A DNA stretch of 64,000 nucleotides from Qipengyuania aquimaris (GCF_009827445.1 NZ_WTYI01000001.1:2370381-2434380), one strand, 5' to 3'. Positions 44,676 to 54,195 are shown, counted from the first letter of the stretch. Translations and numbers: made by a program. The notes: generated from the sequence alone by a model not told the origin.

Positions 44676-45224
44676 TCAGGTCTTGGTCTTGCCGCCCGGC
44701 AGGAGACGCGCGACGCGGCTGCCGAGTTTCATCAAGGTCACAAGGGTCGATTTGGGCAGGCGCCGGACGTCGGCATACCAGCCTGCGAGATTGCCGATGA
44801 ATTCGTGCATCCGCCCGACACGTTCGCGCAGGTGCTCGGGCACGTGCTCCCGCTTGGCCAGGCTTTCGGACAGCTCGCCCAGTAGCTGGATCGTCGGATC
44901 GATCTCGCGCCGCTTGCGCTCGGCCGTGATCTTCATGAGCATGTCCCACAGATCGCTTTCCGCGACAAAGTGGTCGCGCCGGTCACCTTCGACGTGGACG
45001 CGGCGCACGATCTGGTAGGATTGCAGTTCCTTCAGCCCATTCGAGACATTCGAACGGGCGAGCCCCAGCTTGTCGCAGATGTCCTCCGCATGGCGCGGGC
45101 GATCCGACAAATAGAGCAGGGCGTGGATCTGCGCGACCGAGCGGTTCACGCCCCATTCGCTGCCCATCTCACCCCAATGGAGGATGAATGCGCGCGCTTC
45201 GGGGATTTCCATGATCTCGGCCAC
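44676..45224 (-). CDS. GbsR/MarR family transcriptional regulator
   Basis: A 182-residue winged-helix protein of the GbsR branch of the MarR family. The HTH is RHAEDICDKLGLARSNVSNGLKELQSYQIVRRVHVEGDRRDHFVA, with the N-terminal WGVNRSVAQIHALLYLSDRP typical of GbsR. A helical dimerisation tail follows. The start is a GTG at 45224 with AAGGAG seven bases upstream. Paired palindromes upstream of itself and of the following gene indicate autoregulation and control of the membrane protein. The inducer is unknown; choline or betaine genes are not nearby. Confidence 0.88.
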   Translation of the reverse strand: MAEIMEIPEARAFILHWGEMGSEWGVNRSVAQIHALLYLSDRPRHAEDICDKLGLARSNVSNGLKELQSYQIVRRVHVEGDRRDHFVAESDLWDMLMKITAERKRREIDPTIQLLGELSESLAKREHVPEHLRERVGRMHEFIGNLAGWYADVRRLPKSTLVTLMKLGSRVARLLPGGKTKT

Positions 45225-45242
45225 GACTCGGCTCCTTTTGTA

Positions 45243-45262
45243 ATTTCTGTAATTACAGAAAT
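45243..45262. promoter_or_regulatory. Operator palindrome before the GbsR-type regulator
   Basis: ATTTCTGTAATTACAGAAAT is a perfect 20-base palindrome 19 bases upstream of the start codon. On the minus strand TTGACG (45277-45272) lies 16 bases before TAATTA (45255-45250), so the palindrome covers the -10 element, a layout expected for repression. Confidence 0.7.
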
Positions 45263-45299
45263 AACGGGAGACGTCAACACGGAGCGCGAGGTTTAGGGA

Positions 45300-46442
45300 T
45301 CAGCTTCGGTTGTGCTCGCCCTTTGCAGGGGAGGGGCGATCGAGCGTCATCTCGGCATCTGAGAAGGAGAACGGACTGCGAAGGCCGGGTACGCCCTCTG
45401 GCGAAATCTGCATTCCGCGAGCCTCGACCTGAGGGTCTGCAAACACTTGGTCGAGCGTATTGATGGGGCCCGCAGGCACGCCCTTCTCGGCACAAGCGGC
45501 AAGCAGGTCTTCGCGTGACCACTTGGCGGTTTCGCCCGCGATGAGGCCATCGATTTCGGCGCGATTTGCGACCCGCCCTTCATTGGTCGCGAAACGCGTC
45601 TCTTCCAGTAGGTCTGGCCTATCGAGCAGGGCCAGAAGCTTGCGGAATAGGGCATCGTTGGCGGGAGCCAGCACGACGGATCCGTCCTTCGTCGGGAAAA
45701 CGCCGTAGGCACTGACCTGTGCATGCGCATTGCCCATGCGCGGCGGATTTTCGCCGGTCGCGAAAAAGCTCATTGCCTGGTTCGCCAGGAGGCCAACCGA
45801 ACAATCCAGCAGGCTCATGTCGATCCACTGCCCCTTGCCGGTGCGATGCCGCATCAGCAGCGCCGACTGCACTGCATTCGCGGACCAAAGCCCGCAGGCC
45901 AGATCGCTGATCGAGACGCCGTGCTTCATCGGATCGCCCTCCGGTTCGCCGGTAAGGGACATGAAGCCGCTCATCGCCTGGATAACGAAATCATATCCCG
46001 GCTCGTCGCGGCGCGGGCCATCCTGGCCGAAGCCCGTAATCGAACAATAGACCAGCGCCGGGTTCGCCTCCGCTAGCGAAGCATAGTCGAGGCCGAACTT
46101 GGCGAGCGCTCCGGGCTTGAAATTCTCGAGCACGACGTCCGCGCCAGCCGCCAGCGCCTTGATTGCGGTCAGGTCATCCGCGTCGCGGAAATTCGCCACG
46201 ATCCCGCGCTTGCCGCGATTGCAGCCATGATAATAGGCCGCTGTCTTCTCGCCGCCGTGCTCGATCCAGGGCGGCCCCCAGATGCGCGTATTGTCGCCTT
46301 CCGGGCTCTCGACCTTGATGACGTCTGCACCCAGATCGGCAAGGATCTGTCCCGCCCACGGGCCCGCGAGCACACGCGCCAGCTCGAGCACCTTCAACCC
46401 CGCAAGCGGAGCGTTCTGGTTGCGGGGTTTCTTCAACCACAT
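45300..46442 (-). CDS. CaiB/BaiF family CoA-transferase
   Basis: A 380-residue class III CoA-transferase. The N-terminal signature LAGLKVLELARVLAGPWAGQILADLGADVIKVE and the catalytic aspartate region (DEPGYDFVIQAMSGFMSLTGEP) are present. Substrates of this family are varied (formyl-, succinyl-, crotonobetainyl- and other CoAs). Last gene of the five-gene operon 45300-49164. I chose the ATG at 46442; an overlapping TTG two codons earlier is possible. Confidence 0.88.
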   Translation of the reverse strand: MWLKKPRNQNAPLAGLKVLELARVLAGPWAGQILADLGADVIKVESPEGDNTRIWGPPWIEHGGEKTAAYYHGCNRGKRGIVANFRDADDLTAIKALAAGADVVLENFKPGALAKFGLDYASLAEANPALVYCSITGFGQDGPRRDEPGYDFVIQAMSGFMSLTGEPEGDPMKHGVSISDLACGLWSANAVQSALLMRHRTGKGQWIDMSLLDCSVGLLANQAMSFFATGENPPRMGNAHAQVSAYGVFPTKDGSVVLAPANDALFRKLLALLDRPDLLEETRFATNEGRVANRAEIDGLIAGETAKWSREDLLAACAEKGVPAGPINTLDQVFADPQVEARGMQISPEGVPGLRSPFSFSDAEMTLDRPSPAKGEHNRS

Positions 46443-46444
46443 GG

Positions 46445-46894
46445 TCAATGCGCCTGCCTCGTTTCACGTAGCGAAGACCATGCGGCCCATGTCCCGTAAG
46501 CGTAAACGAGCCCAAAACCCAAGACGATCGCGGAAGACCAAATATCGAACGTCGAGCCGGGATAGGGCGCTCGTACGAGAGCAGGTAGGAGAATCGCCCC
46601 CCGCGCCAAATATATTGCCGAGATCGCGACCAGTCCCGTTCGTAGTAAGGGCAGGCGCGGCAATAGCCCCGCTCCCGATGCCGCAAATGCCGCCCAGATC
46701 GCCAGGATGATGGCGATACCGATAGTCATCCAGACGAGCTGCATGTCGCCTTGTTCATAAGCGGCGACCAATGGTTCGGGCGCGCCGAAAAAACGGAACC
46801 ACTTCGCGCCCAAGACTATGCAAGCGAGGTGGATGATCGAAGCTGTCGCGCTGAGGGCAGCGCCGGCGAGAAGCCAGCGGCCGCCCGGATTCAA
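46445..46894 (-). CDS. Hypothetical four-helix membrane protein
   Basis: 149 residues with four predicted transmembrane helices, starting from a TTG that overlaps the scoB stop (TTGA). The pattern, with an N-terminal helix containing [21 protein letters not shown], is like small DUF-type inner-membrane proteins of Sphingomonadales, but I cannot name it. Its place between CoA-transferase genes suggests co-expression only; no functional link is shown. Confidence 0.7.
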   Translation of the reverse strand: MNPGGRWLLAGAALSATASIIHLACIVLGAKWFRFFGAPEPLVAAYEQGDMQLVWMTIGIAIILAIWAAFAASGAGLLPRLPLLRTGLVAISAIYLARGAILLPALVRAPYPGSTFDIWSSAIVLGFGLVYAYGTWAAWSSLRETRQAH

Positions 46895-47553
46895 AGCGCT
46901 ACCTCGTAATGAGCCGTAGTCTTCGCGGCGATGTCTTCCTCGCTTACACCCGGAGCAAGTTCGATTAGCCGGAACGGGCTCTCATGGTCGGACCGCTTGA
47001 ACACGCCAAGATTGGTGATGATCATGTCGACCACGTTCTGGCCGGTCAGCGGCAAGGTGCATTCTGGGATAAACTTGGGATCGCCCGCCTTGCTGTTGTG
47101 ATCCATGACTACGATGATCTTTTTCACGCCCGCGACGAGGTCCATCGCGCCGCCCATGCCCTTGATCATCTTGCCGGGAATCATCCAGTTGGCGATGTCG
47201 CCGTTTTCGGCCACTTCCATCGCGCCAAGCACGGTCAGGTCGATGTGACCGCCGCGGATCATCGCAAAGCTGGCCGCGCTGTCGAAATAGGCGCTGTGCG
47301 GCAGTTCGCTGATAGTCTGCTTGCCGGCGTTGATGAGGTCGGCGTCTTCCTCGCCCGCATAGGGGAAAGGCCCGATGCCGAGCATGCCGTTCTCGCTCTG
47401 CAGGGTGACGTGCATGCCATCGGGGATGTGGTTTGCCACCAGCGTCGGAATACCGATGCCGAGGTTCACGTAGTAGCCGTCTTCCAGCTCCTGCGCGGCG
47501 CGGGCAGCCATCTGGTCGCGGTCCCAGCCGATCTTTTCTGCCGTCTCGCTCAT
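46891..47553 (-). CDS. scoB: 3-oxoacid CoA-transferase subunit B
   Basis: A 220-residue class I CoA-transferase beta subunit, moving CoA between succinyl-CoA and acetoacetate (or another 3-oxoacid). The catalytic glutamate is in [14 protein letters not shown], and [16 protein letters not shown] precedes it. The start at 47553 lies one base after the stop of the phosphatase gene (TGATATG); an upstream ATG at 47568 is the alternative. Its partner subunit A is not adjacent but lies one gene upstream. Confidence 0.92.
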   Translation of the reverse strand: MSETAEKIGWDRDQMAARAAQELEDGYYVNLGIGIPTLVANHIPDGMHVTLQSENGMLGIGPFPYAGEEDADLINAGKQTISELPHSAYFDSAASFAMIRGGHIDLTVLGAMEVAENGDIANWMIPGKMIKGMGGAMDLVAGVKKIIVVMDHNSKAGDPKFIPECTLPLTGQNVVDMIITNLGVFKRSDHESPFRLIELAPGVSEEDIAAKTTAHYEVAL

Positions 47554-47554
47554 A

Positions 47555-48460
47555 TCAATTGCCTTCATTCATGATTGCCGGGGCGTCGGAGGGCGCGGTT
47601 TCGGGCGTCCAGCGGGTGCCTTCGGGGAATACCTGCTCCACCGTGCCTTTCAGCGAATATCCGTAGACGGGGTTCGGCAGCACGAACCAGCCATTGCCCC
47701 ACAGTTGCGCAAGGTCGCCACGTGCAGCAAGTTCGCGCCGCTCGAGCGGGGTGCGCGCATCGTCGTTGAAGACGTCGGCGAAGTCGCCGAGATTGTCCCC
47801 GGCAAGTGCCACGACGCAGAAGCGCTCTGCGATGAGGGCGCGGCGGCCGTCCTTGTCGCCGCTGTTCACGCCGTCGTCGCCGCGCAGGAACAGCGTGTCG
47901 CGGTGGACCGCCTCGCCCAGGCCTGCGGCCGCGATTGCGCGTGCGGCGCCTTCGGGGCTGAATTCACGGTTAGTGTTGAAGACCGGGGTGATGCCCGCTT
48001 CGCGAAGGCGGCGGATGCCGGTGACCGCGCCAGGGACGGGGCGGATGTAGCTGGCGCCTGTCTTCTCCCACTTTTCCCAGCTTTCCTTGGAGAAGGAATT
48101 GCCGGTGACGGTCGTCCAGTATTCGTACCCCTGGTTCAGGATGACGGTCTCGTCGACGTCGAAGACGACTGCCAGCGGCTTCCAGCTTTCGCCCAGCGCA
48201 CAGCTTGCCGGTCCCGCGATCTCGCCGCCGATGCCCATGGTGACTGACTGCGGGATGCGGCGCTCGCGCGAGCGGGCGATCGCGTAGTCGGCGATATTGC
48301 GCCACGCCTGGATGGAGGCACCGGCTGCTTCGCCGGAGCCGTAGAGCCATTGCATCGTATCGGGCGCATCGGTCGAGGCGACCGGTGCTTGCGGAGCGGG
48401 GGTGGTGGCGCAACCGGCCAGCGCAAGCGCCGCAATCGAGGTCATGATTGTGCGCATCAT
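47555..48460 (-). CDS. HAD-type acid phosphatase, lipoprotein e(P4) family
   Basis: A 301-residue lipoprotein (lipobox LALAGC, cysteine 17) of the class C acid phosphatase group. HAD motif I is [18 protein letters not shown], motif II sits in PVFNTNREF, and motif IV in [14 protein letters not shown]. Related enzymes dephosphorylate nucleotides at the outer membrane, e.g. NMN or NADP in Haemophilus. It is inserted between scoA and scoB with overlapping codons on the scoA side (ATGA), which is odd since its product is exported and theirs is cytoplasmic. Confidence 0.9.
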   Translation of the reverse strand: MMRTIMTSIAALALAGCATTPAPQAPVASTDAPDTMQWLYGSGEAAGASIQAWRNIADYAIARSRERRIPQSVTMGIGGEIAGPASCALGESWKPLAVVFDVDETVILNQGYEYWTTVTGNSFSKESWEKWEKTGASYIRPVPGAVTGIRRLREAGITPVFNTNREFSPEGAARAIAAAGLGEAVHRDTLFLRGDDGVNSGDKDGRRALIAERFCVVALAGDNLGDFADVFNDDARTPLERRELAARGDLAQLWGNGWFVLPNPVYGYSLKGTVEQVFPEGTRWTPETAPSDAPAIMNEGN

Positions 48461-49164
48461 GCTTCGGCCCTCTCACGCGTCGTCACGAATTCGATCTTCT
48501 TGTCGTAGGGTGCTCCCACGATCATGCGCTGGACGTAGACGCCAGGCAGGTGGATGCAGTCGGGATCGAGGCTGCCGGTCGGCACAATCTCTTCCACCTC
48601 GACCACGCAGGCCTTGCCGCAGGTCGCGGCGGGCAGGTTGAAATTGCGCGCGGTCTTGCGGAAAACGAGGTTGCCCGTTTCGTCCGCCTTCCATGCCTTG
48701 ACGATGGCGAGGTCCGCGAAAATGCCGCGTTCCAGAATGTAGTCCTCGCCGTCGAAGTTCTTCACTTCCTTGCCTTCGGCCACCTGCGTCCCGACGCCTG
48801 TCTTGGTGTAGAAACCCGGGATGCCAGCGCCACCGGCGCGCATGCGCTCTGCCAGAGTTCCCTGGGGGCAGAACTCGACCTCGAGTTCGCCGGAAAGGAA
48901 TTGACGCTCGAATTCCTTGTTCTCCCCCACATAGGAAGAGATCATTTTCTTCACCTGCTGCGTGCGCAGCAACATTCCGATGCCTTCGTTGTCGATCCCG
49001 GCATTATTGCTGGCGAAGGTGAGGCCCTTCACGCCGCTCTCGCGGATCGCCTCGAGCAAACGCTCCGGTATGCCGCAAAGGCCAAAACCGCCGCTGGCGA
49101 TCAACATGTCATCTTTGAGAAGCCCGTCGAGGGCCGAGGCGGCATCTGGGTAGAGTTTCTTCAT
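48457..49164 (-). CDS. scoA: 3-oxoacid CoA-transferase subunit A
   Basis: A 235-residue class I CoA-transferase alpha subunit. The conserved SGGFGLCGIPERLL, TFASNNAGIDNEGIG and the GAGIPGFYTKTGVGT blocks are all there. First gene of the operon scoA - phosphatase - scoB - membrane protein - CaiB. Start at 49164. A TTGCTGCACTGCAA palindrome-like element lies about 70 bases upstream. Confidence 0.93.
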   Translation of the reverse strand: MKKLYPDAASALDGLLKDDMLIASGGFGLCGIPERLLEAIRESGVKGLTFASNNAGIDNEGIGMLLRTQQVKKMISSYVGENKEFERQFLSGELEVEFCPQGTLAERMRAGGAGIPGFYTKTGVGTQVAEGKEVKNFDGEDYILERGIFADLAIVKAWKADETGNLVFRKTARNFNLPAATCGKACVVEVEEIVPTGSLDPDCIHLPGVYVQRMIVGAPYDKKIEFVTTRERAEA

Positions 49165-49583
49165 GCACCGCCATCTAACCTCTTCGCCCGACAGTGTCAC
49201 GTCGCGCAATTCAGCGCTGTGGAATCGCCCATGCATTGCTGCACTGCAATACAGGCCGCAACCGCTCGGTCATGCGCATCCCTATGGAAACAAAGGGCTT
49301 TACTTTAGATCGCCCTCTCTTAGTTGCGTCCTGCGCAACAAACCTTGTTCTTTTCGCATTTGCACAAATCGTGGAACGAGAGCATACGCAGACCTGCCTT
49401 TCAGGCATCCTCTCCCAAGACTTTCAGGCCCGGTTGGTCATTCCTCGGAATACCAGCCGGGTTTTTTCTTGCCTGCGGTTGGCCCCTTTTCGGACCTCTC
49501 GGGCGCTTCGCTCATTGCAGTTTCGTGTCCTGTGCCCATTTCTGGCATGACGAATTCGAATTGATGCAAGGGAGAGTTTCCGG
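49165..49583 (+). other. Intergenic region with a terminator and possible small RNA
   Basis: No protein gene is supported in these 419 bases between divergent scoA and the CDC48 gene. Contents: TTGCTGCACTGCAA (49236-49249); a hairpin with arms GTTGCG and CGCAAC (49323-49339); two copies of CTTTCAGGC (49398-49406 and 49421-49429) flanking a CTCTCCC tract; and a strong plus-strand terminator (49429-49467). The latter half to 49583 has only the CDC48 ribosome binding site (GGGAGAG). A plus-strand small RNA or an attenuated CDC48 leader would fit; no convincing promoter was identified. Confidence 0.5.
49429..49467 (+). terminator. Strong factor-independent terminator upstream of the CDC48 gene
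   Basis: Arms CCCGG / CCGGG, TGGT / ACCA and ATTCC / GGAAT (loop TC) stack into a long stem with small internal loops, followed by six T. It reads on the plus strand, 117 bases before the CDC48 start, with no gene before it on that strand. The minus strand lacks a T run. Confidence 0.82.
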
Positions 49584-51911
49584 ATGGCCGATGCCGATGC
49601 AGCGACTGCGGTGGATGAGAAGACGGTAAGACTCCAGGTCGCCGCAGCACGCCAGGAAGAAAGCGGCCAGGGTATCGCGCGCATGCCGCGCTCCGCTTTC
49701 CAGGCTCTTGGCATCACCGAAGGCGACACCGTGCAGATCACCGGCAAGCGCGACACCGTTGCGATAGCGATGGCCGCATATGACGAGGACCAGTCGCTCG
49801 ATGTCATCCGCCTCGATGGCCTGCAGCGCGGCAACGCGGAAGTCGGTTCGGGCGAGCATGTCAAAGTGGTCGCCGCGGAATCCCGTCCCGCAACACGTGT
49901 CATCTTCGCGCCGGCCAACCGCGAGATGCGCCTCCAGGGGCCGGCTCAGGCGCTGAAGCGCAATTTTTTCCAGAAGCCCATCATGGCCGGCGATCTTGTC
50001 GCCACGACCGGACAGCAGCCGGTGCAGAACATGCCGCAGGAAGTGCGCCGCATGTTCAACGCGCCAGCCTATGCGCTGACCCAGATCAGGCTGTCGGTCG
50101 TCTCGACCAGCCCCAAGGGCATCGTCCATATCGACGAAAATACCGAGGTAGAACTGCGCGCGGAATTCGAAGAACCGCGTGATGCCAGGGCGATCATCAA
50201 CTATGACGATGTCGGCGGCATGGGCGAGACCATCCAGCAATTGCGCGAGATGGTCGAACTGCCCCTGCGCTATCCCGAACTTTTCACCCGTCTCGGCGTC
50301 GATCCGCCCAAGGGCGTTCTGCTCCACGGTCCACCCGGGACCGGCAAGACCCGCCTTGCACAGGCCGTCGCCAATGAAAGCGATGCGAACTTCTTCACCA
50401 TCAACGGCCCGGAAATCATGGGTTCCGGCTATGGCGAAAGCGAAAAGGCGCTCCGCCAGGTTTTCGAAGAGGCCACCAAGTCGGCGCCCGCGATCATCTT
50501 TATCGACGAGATCGATTCCATCGCTCCGAAACGCGACCGCGTCCCGGGTGAGGCGGAGAAGCGCCTTGTCGCCCAACTCCTCACGCTAATGGATGGGTTG
50601 GAGGCGCGCTCCAACCTTGTCGTGATAGCCGCCACCAACCGGCCAGACGCGATCGACGAAGCGCTGCGCCGTCCGGGTCGCTTCGATCGCGAGATCGTCA
50701 TCGGCGTGCCGGACGAGAAGGGCCGCCGCGAGATCCTCGGCATCCACACGCGCGGTATGCCGCTCGGCGATCGGGTCGATCTGCAGGAACTGGCGAAGGC
50801 TACCTACGGCTTCGTTGGCGCGGACATCGCTGCGCTGGCACGCGAAGCGGCCATCGATGCCGTGCGCCGCATCATGCCCAAGATCGACCTCGACGAACGG
50901 ACAATTCCGCCGGAGGTGCTCGACGAACTATGCGTTACGCGCGAGGATTTCCTCGAAGCCCTCAAGCGTATCCAGCCCTCGGCCATGCGCGAAGTCATGG
51001 TGCAGATGCCCAATGTCGGCTGGAGCGATATCGGCGGTGTGGGCGATGCCATCGAAAAGCTGAAAGAAGGCATCGAACTGCCGATGAAGAATCCCGACGC
51101 CTTCCATCGGCTCGGGATCAGGCCAGCCAAGGGCTTCCTGCTCTATGGCCCCCCGGGCACCGGCAAGACCTTGCTCGCGAAGGCCGTGGCGAAGGAAGCC
51201 AAGGCCAACTTCATCTCGATGAAGAGCTCTGACCTGCTGTCGAAATGGTACGGCGAAAGCGAACAACAGATCGCGCGCATGTTCAAGCGCGCCCGTGCCG
51301 TCGCGCCTTGCGTCGTCTTTATCGACGAGATCGACAGTCTCGTTCCGGCGCGCGGAAGCGGACAGGGCGAACCGCAGGTCACGGGCCGCGTGGTGAACAC
51401 AATCCTCGCAGAGATGGACGGTCTGGAAGAGCTTCAGTCGGTCGTCGTCATCGGCGCCACGAACCGGCCGACGTTGGTCGACCCCGCGTTGCTCAGGCCG
51501 GGCCGTTTCGACGAGCTGGTCTATGTCGGTACGCCCGACAAGCCGGGCCGCGAACAGATTCTCGGCATCCACACGGCAAACATGCCGCTCGCCAAGGACG
51601 TTTCACTTGCCGATGTCGCGGGTAAGACGGCGCGCTTCACAGGTGCCGACCTCGAAGATGTCGTTCGCCGTGCAGGCCTGAACGCATTGCAGAGGGCTGG
51701 CGGCGATGTGCAGGAAGTTACGGCTACCGACTTCGAAGAAGCACTGAAAGACAGTCGCGCGACTGTGACTTCGAAGATGGAAGCGGAATATCGCAAAATG
51801 CGGGGCGAGTTGAAGAAGCGCGCCGCCGAAGTGCATCCGATCGGCTTCATTCACGAAGGCATGGTCGAAAGCACCCGCGACCAGAAGCACGGATCGGTAG
51901 GCGACAGCTAG
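49584..51911 (+). CDS. CDC48/VCP-like AAA ATPase
   Basis: 775 residues with the full Cdc48 layout: an N-terminal double-psi barrel region (from [23 protein letters not shown]), then two AAA modules. D1 has Walker A GPPGTGKT at 249-256 and Walker [12 protein letters not shown]2 has Walker A GPPGTGKT at 522-529, Walker [11 protein letters not shown] and arginine fingers in each. Such proteins unfold substrates, usually for a protease, and are typical of archaea and eukaryotes but occur in some bacteria. The start has GGGAGAG seven bases upstream. It overlaps the end of the convergent retropepsin gene by four bases. Confidence 0.93.
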   Translation: MADADAATAVDEKTVRLQVAAARQEESGQGIARMPRSAFQALGITEGDTVQITGKRDTVAIAMAAYDEDQSLDVIRLDGLQRGNAEVGSGEHVKVVAAESRPATRVIFAPANREMRLQGPAQALKRNFFQKPIMAGDLVATTGQQPVQNMPQEVRRMFNAPAYALTQIRLSVVSTSPKGIVHIDENTEVELRAEFEEPRDARAIINYDDVGGMGETIQQLREMVELPLRYPELFTRLGVDPPKGVLLHGPPGTGKTRLAQAVANESDANFFTINGPEIMGSGYGESEKALRQVFEEATKSAPAIIFIDEIDSIAPKRDRVPGEAEKRLVAQLLTLMDGLEARSNLVVIAATNRPDAIDEALRRPGRFDREIVIGVPDEKGRREILGIHTRGMPLGDRVDLQELAKATYGFVGADIAALAREAAIDAVRRIMPKIDLDERTIPPEVLDELCVTREDFLEALKRIQPSAMREVMVQMPNVGWSDIGGVGDAIEKLKEGIELPMKNPDAFHRLGIRPAKGFLLYGPPGTGKTLLAKAVAKEAKANFISMKSSDLLSKWYGESEQQIARMFKRARAVAPCVVFIDEIDSLVPARGSGQGEPQVTGRVVNTILAEMDGLEELQSVVVIGATNRPTLVDPALLRPGRFDELVYVGTPDKPGREQILGIHTANMPLAKDVSLADVAGKTARFTGADLEDVVRRAGLNALQRAGGDVQEVTATDFEEALKDSRATVTSKMEAEYRKMRGELKKRAAEVHPIGFIHEGMVESTRDQKHGSVGDS

Positions 51912-53047
51912 AGAAAGTCCTCGAGAATCAGGTCGATCGTGCGGGTCCCGCTTTTCGACCTGACCTTGAGCGACACGATCGATCCGGCATCCTGGTGCAT
52001 GGCGTCAATCGTCTCGTAGAAGTCGGCATCGATAAGCCGGTCTCCAGGGCGGATGCCCGCTTTTTCGGCGGGGCTTCCAGCCCCGACTACCGCAACCTCG
52101 AGATCGCTCCCCGCGCGATTAAGCCAAATGCCGGCGCGGTTGTAATTACGTGCCGGGTCGGGGAGAGTATTGCGTTTGAGAAACAGCGCGTCCTCTTGCG
52201 GCCGGGTGGCAATATGGAAGCGCCGCAGGATCGGCAGCCCGACAAGGCCGTTCTCGAAGTAGGGAAACTGGCTCTTGGGATTAAGGTTCGCGATCACACC
52301 TTCGAGCGTAGCGCCCCCGAGCGACAGACTGGAAAGGCGCACGATACGGCCTTGGCCGTCAGGGGCGCCGGGCGTCCAGCGGGGCGCATCCCACATCCCG
52401 CTGGCCTTCAAGGCATCTCCGGATAGGCGCAGCTCAGTCGGTGCACCGGTGTCCAGCCCGATAGGGAAGACACCATCGCCCACCTTGACTGGGGCGAATA
52501 GCCAGCTCGAACCATTCTCATTGCCCCCCTTCACGAGGGCGTTCTCAATCCGCTCCCACCCGTCGCGCGATGGGCCCTCGTCAGGATAGATCCTCCATTC
52601 CAAGGCCTCGAAATCGAGCTCGCTCTCGAGCGTGGTGAGGGTCCCTGCCGCCAGCGAACCGATCGCACCATCGTGGAAGGTCACATTGTCGGTGGCGGCA
52701 AACAGCGCGCCCTTCTGCTTGACGACACCGCCGAAGGAGAACGAGTCCACCAGCATCATGTCGTATTTGCGCCGCTGTCCGTGGATCCGGAGAGGGCTCT
52801 TGCCAACCGATTTCAGGCCAAGCACTTGGACGGCTTTTTCGTCGATAAGACCGACGGAGCCGCCAGTATCGAGTACAAAAGCAAACGGTCCGCGATCGTC
52901 GACAAAGCAATCTATGAGCACGCGTCGATCGGTAAGGCGGATCGGCACTGTGTAGCCTGCTTCCTGCGCTTTAAGCGCGGATGGAGAGAAGGCGAGAGCC
53001 GCTGTTCCTGCAGCGGAAACTACAAAAGTGCGACGGTCGATTTTCAT
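51908..53047 (-). CDS. Exported retropepsin-like aspartic protease with PDZ domain
   Basis: 379 residues. N-terminus DRRTFVVSAAGTAALAFSP resembles a twin-arginine signal (one arginine pair, R5-R6). There are two aspartyl protease half-sites: D60-T-G in FVLDTGGSVGLI and D199-T-G in GLDTGAPTEL, then a PDZ domain (about 305-379). In retropepsins each domain supplies one aspartate and the enzyme dimerises; two copies in one chain suggest an internally duplicated, pepsin-like arrangement. The substrate is unknown. Confidence 0.85.
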   Translation of the reverse strand: MKIDRRTFVVSAAGTAALAFSPSALKAQEAGYTVPIRLTDRRVLIDCFVDDRGPFAFVLDTGGSVGLIDEKAVQVLGLKSVGKSPLRIHGQRRKYDMMLVDSFSFGGVVKQKGALFAATDNVTFHDGAIGSLAAGTLTTLESELDFEALEWRIYPDEGPSRDGWERIENALVKGGNENGSSWLFAPVKVGDGVFPIGLDTGAPTELRLSGDALKASGMWDAPRWTPGAPDGQGRIVRLSSLSLGGATLEGVIANLNPKSQFPYFENGLVGLPILRRFHIATRPQEDALFLKRNTLPDPARNYNRAGIWLNRAGSDLEVAVVGAGSPAEKAGIRPGDRLIDADFYETIDAMHQDAGSIVSLKVRSKSGTRTIDLILEDFL

Positions 53048-53106
53048 GGTGCAACCCTTGAAAGAAGGACTGGCCTACCGTGAATAATCCAGCGTGAATA
53101 GTGACT

Positions 53107-54195
53107 TTACATGCTCACGCGCTGGTTTGCGGCCTGTACTTCCAGGCGGTGCCGGATCAGCGCATCAGGCTGGTGCTCGCGGAGCCATTCGATCATATGC
53201 TCGCGCACTGCGCAGCGCAGGTTAAACAGGTCGCCAATGGTCTCTGCGCTCATCGAGAGACGCAGTTCGATGCTTTCGGGATAGGCTTCCGTCATCAACA
53301 GGGCGACATTGCGTCCATCCCACAGTGGATGGGCCTTCACGAAGCGTTCGAATTCTTCGCGGATCGGTTCTACCTCGGTTGCAGGATCGAGGTGCAGCAT
53401 GACGGGGCCGGTCAGCTTCTCGCTCACGCGTGACCAGTTTTCGAATGCATTCTCGAGGAAAACGGAAGTCGGGACGACAAGCACCCGTTCGTCCCATGTG
53501 CGCACGGTCACGAAACTCATGCGGATTTCCTCTACGCGCCCGGCCTGGCCTTCGACCTTGACGAGGTCGCCGATGCGCAAGGGCTGGGTCAGCGCCATCT
53601 GCAGGCCGGAGATGAGCGACTTCAAAGCCGGCTGTGCCGCGGCACCAATCGCGAGCGCGGCAAGACCGGCCGACGCGAGCAGAGTTGTGCCGACCTTTGC
53701 GACGCCGGGAATGCTGAGCATGACCAGCGATACGGTGATGATAACGATCGCGAAGGTCGCAGTGCGCGACAGGATCGAAATGCGGGTGCGCAGGGATCGC
53801 GTGGCGACCTCATCGCCTGTCAGTTCGACCTGTCGTGAATACCCGGCCGCAAAACCCTTCACCAGCGAATAGGCAACCCAGCCGAGCACGAAAGGCGTCA
53901 GGAACGAGCCGAAAACGTCCCAACCATCACCGACGAGATGATCGTTCTCTGCGGCGATGGAAATGGCGAAGCCGATAATCGCCCAGCGCAGCGGTTTGCG
54001 CACTCGTTCGACGATGACATCGTCGATCTGGCTGTCCGAAGTCTTGGTGAACCTGCGAAGTGCGGCGAAGACGAGGTAGTGCAGGACCAGCGCGAGAATT
54101 ACCGCCGCCGTCAGAACAATACCCGTGTGCAGGAGGCCCTCGTACGAAATGGGCCAGTTTCGCGGATCGTAACGTTCGAGCATGCGAGAGAGCAA
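53107..54195 (-). CDS. Small-conductance mechanosensitive channel family protein
   Basis: 362 residues. Three to four transmembrane helices, then the MscS pore and beta domain (LLASAGLAALAIGAAAQPALKSLISGLQMALTQPLRIGDLVKVEGQAGRVEEI). It lacks the large periplasmic domain of MscK. It follows the histidine kinase gene with no gap. A second, unrelated MscS-type gene lies at 35098-36483. Confidence 0.9.
   Translation of the reverse strand: MLSRMLERYDPRNWPISYEGLLHTGIVLTAAVILALVLHYLVFAALRRFTKTSDSQIDDVIVERVRKPLRWAIIGFAISIAAENDHLVGDGWDVFGSFLTPFVLGWVAYSLVKGFAAGYSRQVELTGDEVATRSLRTRISILSRTATFAIVIITVSLVMLSIPGVAKVGTTLLASAGLAALAIGAAAQPALKSLISGLQMALTQPLRIGDLVKVEGQAGRVEEIRMSFVTVRTWDERVLVVPTSVFLENAFENWSRVSEKLTGPVMLHLDPATEVEPIREEFERFVKAHPLWDGRNVALLMTEAYPESIELRLSMSAETIGDLFNLRCAVREHMIEWLREHQPDALIRHRLEVQAANQRVSM

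Noticed and set aside
47555..48460. The phosphatase between scoA and scoB as a fused or mis-called CoA-transferase segment
   Set aside because: It has its own lipoprotein signal and complete HAD motifs, and both transferase subunits are full length.
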